Assembly: GCA_018824205.1 (NCBI GenBank)
Contig: JAHJGX010000189.1
Location: 1-37,973, forward strand
Direction of reading: 5' to 3'
Source of the DNA: a bacterium
GTDB lineage: Bacteria; Fidelibacterota; UBA2242
DNA: 37,973 nt
Shown one piece after another: positions 34,356-37,973 of the stretch. The notes beneath the pieces were generated by a model. It saw nothing but the letters and a program-made list of their open reading frames with translations. It did not search any database and was not told the DNA's origin. Both the position numbers and the translations under genes were made by a program. Each line of letters starts with the position of its first letter. Position 1 is the stretch's first letter.

Positions 34356-35626
34356 GAAATGCTATTAAACCATTGCTCGTTTACAGCGATGGCAACGGAC
34401 AGGTATTTAATCATGATAGTTTGCTGGCGCTTGGAGCCAGTGGCGAACAGCTGATTGATATCCCATCCGAAACCTGGATACTATTACCGAACGGAAGCCA
34501 ATTGATGGAATTACCCGGTCGACTGCCGGTTGGTAAAAATCCGGATACCGAAGAGCTTATCACATTAGAATCGGATGAGAATGAAAACATTGTCGCAGTT
34601 GCTGCGTTCATAGCACCGGCCTACACGATTTGTTATCAAGCGGTATATGAACGGCTGAAAGACGCGCCGGTTCTGCCGCTTTATGCCTATTCCGCTGTCG
34701 GCTGGCACGAAGGGCAATTCTATGTTCCGGCCATTCGAATTGATGACAGTATGCGCCAGGACCCATCTCAATTTAACAAAGAGAGAATTGAAAAAGCTGC
34801 CGATCAGGTTATGCAAAGATATCCGCAAAATCGTCTTGCCCGGCACCTGGTAAATAATTGTGCCATGACTTATGGCTGCCCGGCCGCACTGAATTATTTG
34901 TTGAATCGCTGGGAAATGCCTCTGCCGACATCGCGGGTATGTAATTCCGACTGTCTGGGTTGTATCTCTCTGCAGGAAGATACCGGCGTCTGCAGCGCTC
35001 AATTCCGGATTGAGTTTACACCCACAGCGGATGAGATTATTGAAATCGCGGTTGATCACCTGGAAACGGCCCCCGAACCGCTTGTCAGCTTCGGGCAAGG
35101 GTGTGAAGGTGAACCATTGATGAATGCCCAATTGCTGATCGATACAGTCAAAGGCATCCGGCAAAAAACTTTAAAAGGGACAATCAATCTGAACACGAAT
35201 GCCAGTCGCCCAGATCTTGTTGCGAAATTACGGGATGTCGGTATGGACAGTATGCGGGTATCCCTGAATTCAACCCGGAAAACATATTACGATCGCTATT
35301 TCAGACCTAAGGGATATACTTTTGATGATGTTATACATTCTATCCAAGAGATGAAATCCCGGGGCGGATTTGTTTCCCTCAATCTCTTTGTCTTTCCCGG
35401 ATTTATTGATCAGCCGGAAGAAGTTGAATCAGTTGAGAAACTGATTAATGATTATCAAATCGATATGATTCAGTGGCGCAATCTGAATATCGATCCGGAA
35501 TGGTACTGGGAGGCGATGAAACCGGTGGAACAGGAGGGCATCGGGATTGATCGAATGATCGAAAGAATAAGAATCAAGTTTCCGAACTTGCGTCACGGCT
35601 ACTTCAATCCCTGTTTGAATCAATAG
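34352..35626 (+). CDS. Radical SAM protein with N-terminal extension
   Basis: A 424-residue protein with a CNSDCLGC motif (Cys197, Cys201, Cys204; C-x3-C-x2-C) that binds the [4Fe-4S] cluster which cleaves S-adenosylmethionine. The SAM-barrel follows (about 195-400): GxxGQGCEGEPLM-like glycine/glutamate region near 250, INLNTNASRPDLVAKL and MDSMRVSLNSTRKTYYDRYF typical of strands 3-4. The first 190 residues are an unassigned beta-rich domain with a further Cys pair (Cys170, Cys176 in NNCAMTYGC). No C-terminal SPASM cluster is obvious; only one Cys occurs near the end. The substrate is unknown. The start overlaps the YihY stop by four bases. The pairing with a membrane protein may be incidental. 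Confidence 0.88.
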   Translation: MRNAIKPLLVYSDGNGQVFNHDSLLALGASGEQLIDIPSETWILLPNGSQLMELPGRLPVGKNPDTEELITLESDENENIVAVAAFIAPAYTICYQAVYERLKDAPVLPLYAYSAVGWHEGQFYVPAIRIDDSMRQDPSQFNKERIEKAADQVMQRYPQNRLARHLVNNCAMTYGCPAALNYLLNRWEMPLPTSRVCNSDCLGCISLQEDTGVCSAQFRIEFTPTADEIIEIAVDHLETAPEPLVSFGQGCEGEPLMNAQLLIDTVKGIRQKTLKGTINLNTNASRPDLVAKLRDVGMDSMRVSLNSTRKTYYDRYFRPKGYTFDDVIHSIQEMKSRGGFVSLNLFVFPGFIDQPEEVESVEKLINDYQIDMIQWRNLNIDPEWYWEAMKPVEQEGIGIDRMIERIRIKFPNLRHGYFNPCLNQ

Positions 35627-35657
35627 GGTGTAAAACAAACACTGAGGATAATGCTAA

Positions 35658-36416
35658 ATGAAATTAACAATTGATTATATTCAAGAAAAATCGTCAGAAA
35701 GAAGTTTCAATAGGGGTGAAGAATATTACGAAATAGGTAACGTCAAAAAACTTACTTCCAAGGATGGTGTCTTCTCGGCTATTGTTTCGGGTACAAATTA
35801 CTACAAGGTTGAGGTGGTTTGTAAGGATGAGAACTTTCTGTTTAACTGTTCCTGTCCTTTTGATTTCGGAGGACTCTGCAAACATAGTGTTGCCGTAGGA
35901 TTAGCTATTATCAATGGTGATTACAGGGAAGTGAAAACACCCGAAAATAAGCCGGAAAAATCCAATACTATTGAGGAATTAATGCAGGTGGCGACTACTG
36001 AGGAAACCAGAACCTTTTTGAAGAAAATTCTTGAAAAGTCTGATATCTATGTAGATGAATTTGAGACATATTTGAAAGGTCAAACCGGAGTCGAAAAAGA
36101 ACTGGATATCACTGAAATAAGAAACGAATTAATCGCAGATCTGGAAAATTTCGATCTGAAAAATTATCAAAGATTCTATGACTATGAAAATGATTATGGC
36201 CATTATCGCGAGGAATGGGAAGTTTTATACGATGGCGCACGCAAAGAACTGGACGAACTGATGGATATTTACTTTGATGATTCAATGACTAAACTGGAAA
36301 GCGGTAATATTATTGACGCCTTTAAAATCATGCTTGCCTGTTATGAGGCAATTTTTATGTTTGATGAAACTAAAATAAATGATGAAGCAGGCATTTTTGA
36401 CGGCATCATAAATTAG
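35658..36416 (+). CDS. SWIM zinc-finger protein, N-terminal half (ends at in-frame TAG)
   Basis: This 252-residue segment has the SWIM zinc-finger motif C-x-C-x7-C-x-H: Cys64, Cys66, Cys74 and His76 in NCSCPFDFGGLCKH. SWIM domains bind DNA or proteins. The rest is helical and acidic with no clear domain. It ends at TAG 36414-36416, but the same frame runs on without a further stop for 320 codons to 37377, in sequence that looks like the same protein. I therefore read 35658-37379 as one gene of about 573 residues, interrupted by a single nonsense codon. It lies 31 bp after the radical SAM gene. Codon use is more AT-rich and Lys/Glu-rich than in upstream genes. Confidence 0.8.
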   Translation: MKLTIDYIQEKSSERSFNRGEEYYEIGNVKKLTSKDGVFSAIVSGTNYYKVEVVCKDENFLFNCSCPFDFGGLCKHSVAVGLAIINGDYREVKTPENKPEKSNTIEELMQVATTEETRTFLKKILEKSDIYVDEFETYLKGQTGVEKELDITEIRNELIADLENFDLKNYQRFYDYENDYGHYREEWEVLYDGARKELDELMDIYFDDSMTKLESGNIIDAFKIMLACYEAIFMFDETKINDEAGIFDGIIN

Positions 36417-37379
36417 TGTTTTGGTTATTGGGTAAAAGCGTATGATATTTATGAAAGAAAACTGTTACAAACAGGTATTCAGCCGGACGCTGCCTTTAGA
36501 ATTATTGATATTTTTTTCGACCGGACAGAACAAACGGAAAGTGAAGATATTTATTCTGTAGAAACGTTCCAATCGGTTTTCTTGCAATTAATTATTAATG
36601 AGAAGGTCGCTAAAAAATGTCTTACAATGCTTAAAAAATATGGTTACGATGATGAGGATTCGGACGAAATCCAGTTAAAAATCGCATCATTTTCAGGTAA
36701 TGCGGAAAAATGGGAAATAACGGCAAATAAATATTATGAAAACAACCCGAATATCGCCCGCCAACTGCTTGATTATTATAAAAAGAAAAATATACCTGAA
36801 AAATGTCTCAAAATAGCGAAAACCGCCTTTCGCAAATGGCCGCAGGAGTTTGATGAAGAAATTTATTCTTACCTTAAATTAAAACCAAAATCTGAATTTC
36901 TGGCTGATGTTTTGATCTATCATACTATCCGAACCGAATCAATAAAATTGTTTAAGGAATTGAAAAAACAATTTGGCGATGAAAAAATAATAAAACTGGT
37001 CGATGAGTTAAAAAATAACTATGCAAAAAATTCATTTTATATCTCAGTCCTGACCGAGTTACAGGATTATAAAACAATTCTCGAGTACCTGGAAGAACAT
37101 CGTAATAGCCCAAGCATTAATTTCATTGTGAAACCGATTATCAATATTTATCCGCAACAATGTTTTGAACTGATCAAAAATAAAACCGATAAATTTCTGG
37201 AAGAAAATATCGGAAGAAAATATTATCAGGTTGCGGTCGGATGGCTACGGCTTCTAATGGATATTCAGGACGCTTCGGTAAAATCAAATGCCGGTAATTT
37301 TATATCTGCGCTTCGGGCAAAATATTATAATAGATCGGCGCTGAGAGATGAAATGAAAAAAGCGGGCTTGATTGGGTAA
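36417..37379 (+). pseudogene. SWIM zinc-finger protein, C-terminal half beyond the stop
   Basis: In the same frame as the SWIM gene, 320 codons follow the TAG directly (CFGYWVKAYDIYERKLL...). There is no ATG until 36627 and only a TTG at 36582, so separate expression looks unlikely without reinitiation. The product is helical with repeated hairpins (IARQLLDYYKKKNIPEKCLKIAKTAF; YKTILEYLEEHR), resembling the helical C-terminal region of long SWIM proteins. The gene is probably inactivated by one base change, recent enough that the rest of the frame is still intact. It ends in TAA at 37377-37379. Confidence 0.75.
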
Positions 37380-37489
37380 ATCCATGCTTCAATGCTTCAC
37401 GATGTTATGCAGGACAAGTCACTACGTTTCGCCTGCCTGTCCGGCAGCCGCCGGAGGCAGACAGGCAGGACAGGTTGGTTGATTGGGTA
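37368..37489 (+). repeat. Pair of 11-bp direct repeats flanking a palindromic insert
   Basis: TTGATTGGGTA occurs at 37368-37378 (the end of the SWIM gene) and again at 37479-37489, 111 bp apart. The palindrome at 37432-37469 lies between them. This looks like a small inserted element with a target duplication, or a local duplication. The rest of 37380-37537 holds no gene. Confidence 0.4.
37432..37469. repeat. GC-rich REP-like palindrome
   Basis: CCTGCCTGTC (37432-37441) pairs with GACAGGCAGG (37460-37469), and inside it CCGGC and GCCGG pair around AGCC (37441-37454). One arm has a six-base bulge (AGGCAG). The stem is far more GC-rich than the flanks. It is a candidate dispersed repeat or transcript-stabilising hairpin; no T run follows. 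Confidence 0.6.
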
Positions 37490-37537
37490 TAGATTTAGTA
37501 ATGAATATTTTTTATCATTATAAGAGGAGTAAAAGTC

Positions 37538-37832
37538 ATGGTGGAACACAAAGATATTCAAAATCCTGAGGATTATGGCGCAAAGCATTATGCAAAATTC
37601 CGTTATCTGCTTTTTTCCGATGAAACGTCCCGGGAAGAACTTGAAGAGATATGCATGACCCTGGCGCATCTGCCGACGGATGAGGCGCGTCAGATTTTGG
37701 ACGAGTTCAAGAATAGTGAGCGCGCCGGCGAAGTTGGGTGGCTGGACTGCGCCATCGAGGAAAACATGTTCAATTATCTGTCACCGGAAAATGAACAGGA
37801 AGAGCGGGATTTCCTGGCGCTGAAGATGGTCG
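37538..37832 (+). pseudogene. Small gene of unknown function interrupted by an IS21-like element
   Basis: An ATG at 37538 with GAGGAG (37524-37529, spacing 8) begins a frame of about 98 codons of unassigned, acidic, helical protein (EELEEICMTLAHLPTDEARQ; SPENEQEERDFLALKM). It resembles a HEAT-like helical hairpin only in general character. It has no stop before the IS21-like end at about 37833. The frame then reads on through the IS sequence to the window edge. The 3' part of the gene should lie beyond the element. I do not recognise the family. Confidence 0.6.
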
Positions 37833-37839
37833 TGTCAAG

Positions 37840-37884
37840 GGTCGCGAAAAAATGTACCAAAAATGGTCGTGAAAAGTGTACCAC
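37840..37884. repeat. Tandem terminal repeats of the IS21-like element
   Basis: Two copies of a GGTCGyGAAAAxxTGTACCA unit start 25 bp apart, matching the multiple transposase-binding sites of IS21 ends. Confidence 0.7.
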
Positions 37885-37885
37885 T

Positions 37886-37973
37886 TTAGCCTTCCGTTCC
37901 AGTCATATCAATAAGTTCTTTTTCAGTTTTTTCTTTAAGTCTAAAACTATTTCCCCGAATATTCAGCACAATA
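37886..37973 (-). CDS. IstB-like ATPase of an IS21 element, C-terminus only
   Basis: The last 28 codons of a minus-strand frame entering from the right edge and ending in TAA at 37886-37888. The peptide contains VLNIRGNSFRLKEK, matching the C-terminal end of IstB transposition helpers, which usually read HHAHVLxIxGxSYRLK. IstB is the AAA+ target-selection ATPase of IS21 elements. Only the tail is visible, so integrity cannot be judged. Confidence 0.65.
   Translation of the reverse strand, partial: IVLNIRGNSFRLKEKTEKELIDMTGTEG

Larger units (their letters stand above)
37833..37973 (-). mobile_element. IS21-like insertion sequence, terminal part (continues past the window)
   Basis: The element begins TGTCAAGGG, as IS21 ends often do. 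It contains two nearly identical direct copies of GGTCGCGAAAAAATGTACCA (about 37840-37859 and 37865-37884, the second slightly shorter), the internal repeats bound by the IS21 transposase. The C-terminal IstB codons follow on the minus strand. The other end lies outside. Confidence 0.75.

Noticed and set aside
36414-36416. TAG read as a recoded sense codon in the SWIM gene
   Set aside because: TAG serves as the ordinary terminal stop for the genes ending at 17331, 33418 and 35626; recoding would extend all of these. A local nonsense mutation is simpler.

Overview
The window looks like a chromosomal segment of a Gram-negative bacterium of the FCB superphylum, most like the candidate-phylum groups around Calditrichota, KSB1 and Marinimicrobia. 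The main evidence is five secreted proteins ending in the YPNPFN-type C-terminal domain used as a type IX secretion (T9SS) sorting signal, a PorV-like outer-membrane barrel beside them, and a GH57-type glycogen branching enzyme next to glycogen synthase. The phylum is inferred from gene style only; there is no rRNA to confirm it. I saw no tRNA, rRNA or CRISPR array.

Layout. 1-624: a possible tail of an upstream gene, a small helical protein of unknown function, and a strong terminator that can serve both strands. 637-4658 (minus strand): a glycogen operon of GH57 branching enzyme, then GlgA, then an SDR oxidoreductase, with a promoter and an operator-like dyad upstream. 4659-5061: mostly gene-free, with a possible decayed transporter remnant. 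5062-6492 (minus): an MFS permease. 6534-8387: an IS4-family insertion sequence whose transposase carries two frameshifts. 8515-11570 (minus): a MotB/OmpA-like protein without MotA, a TPR protein and a T9SS-sorted surface protein.

11851-33418 (plus) is the centrepiece. It holds two tandem paralogous T9SS cargo proteins with dockerin-like and cohesin-like segments, a cohesin-FN3 T9SS protein, a PorV-like barrel with an unusual KOW-like C-terminal domain, a periplasmic TPR protein, and a single 4415-residue T9SS-sorted adhesin. The adhesin has about 36 He_PIG-type Ig-like repeats followed by six cadherin-like repeats, arranged in nested super-repeats. Two adjacent super-repeats are exactly 879 bp each and share a 93-bp identical tract. 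The C-terminal module of the giant is also found in the minus-strand protein at 9858-11570, so the divergent genes probably belong to one surface-structure locus.

33468-35626: a YihY/BrkB membrane protein translationally coupled to a radical SAM protein. 35658-37379: a SWIM zinc-finger gene split by one in-frame TAG. 37432-37469: a GC-rich palindrome. 37538 to the end: a small gene interrupted by an IS21-like element, of which only the terminal repeats and the IstB C-terminus are inside the window.

Inferred joint function: the 11851-33418 block would export and anchor very large calcium-dependent or cohesive surface proteins through T9SS, with the PorV-like protein as a locus-specific shuttle or anchor. 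The glycogen operon and the SWIM, YihY and radical SAM genes appear unrelated to it.
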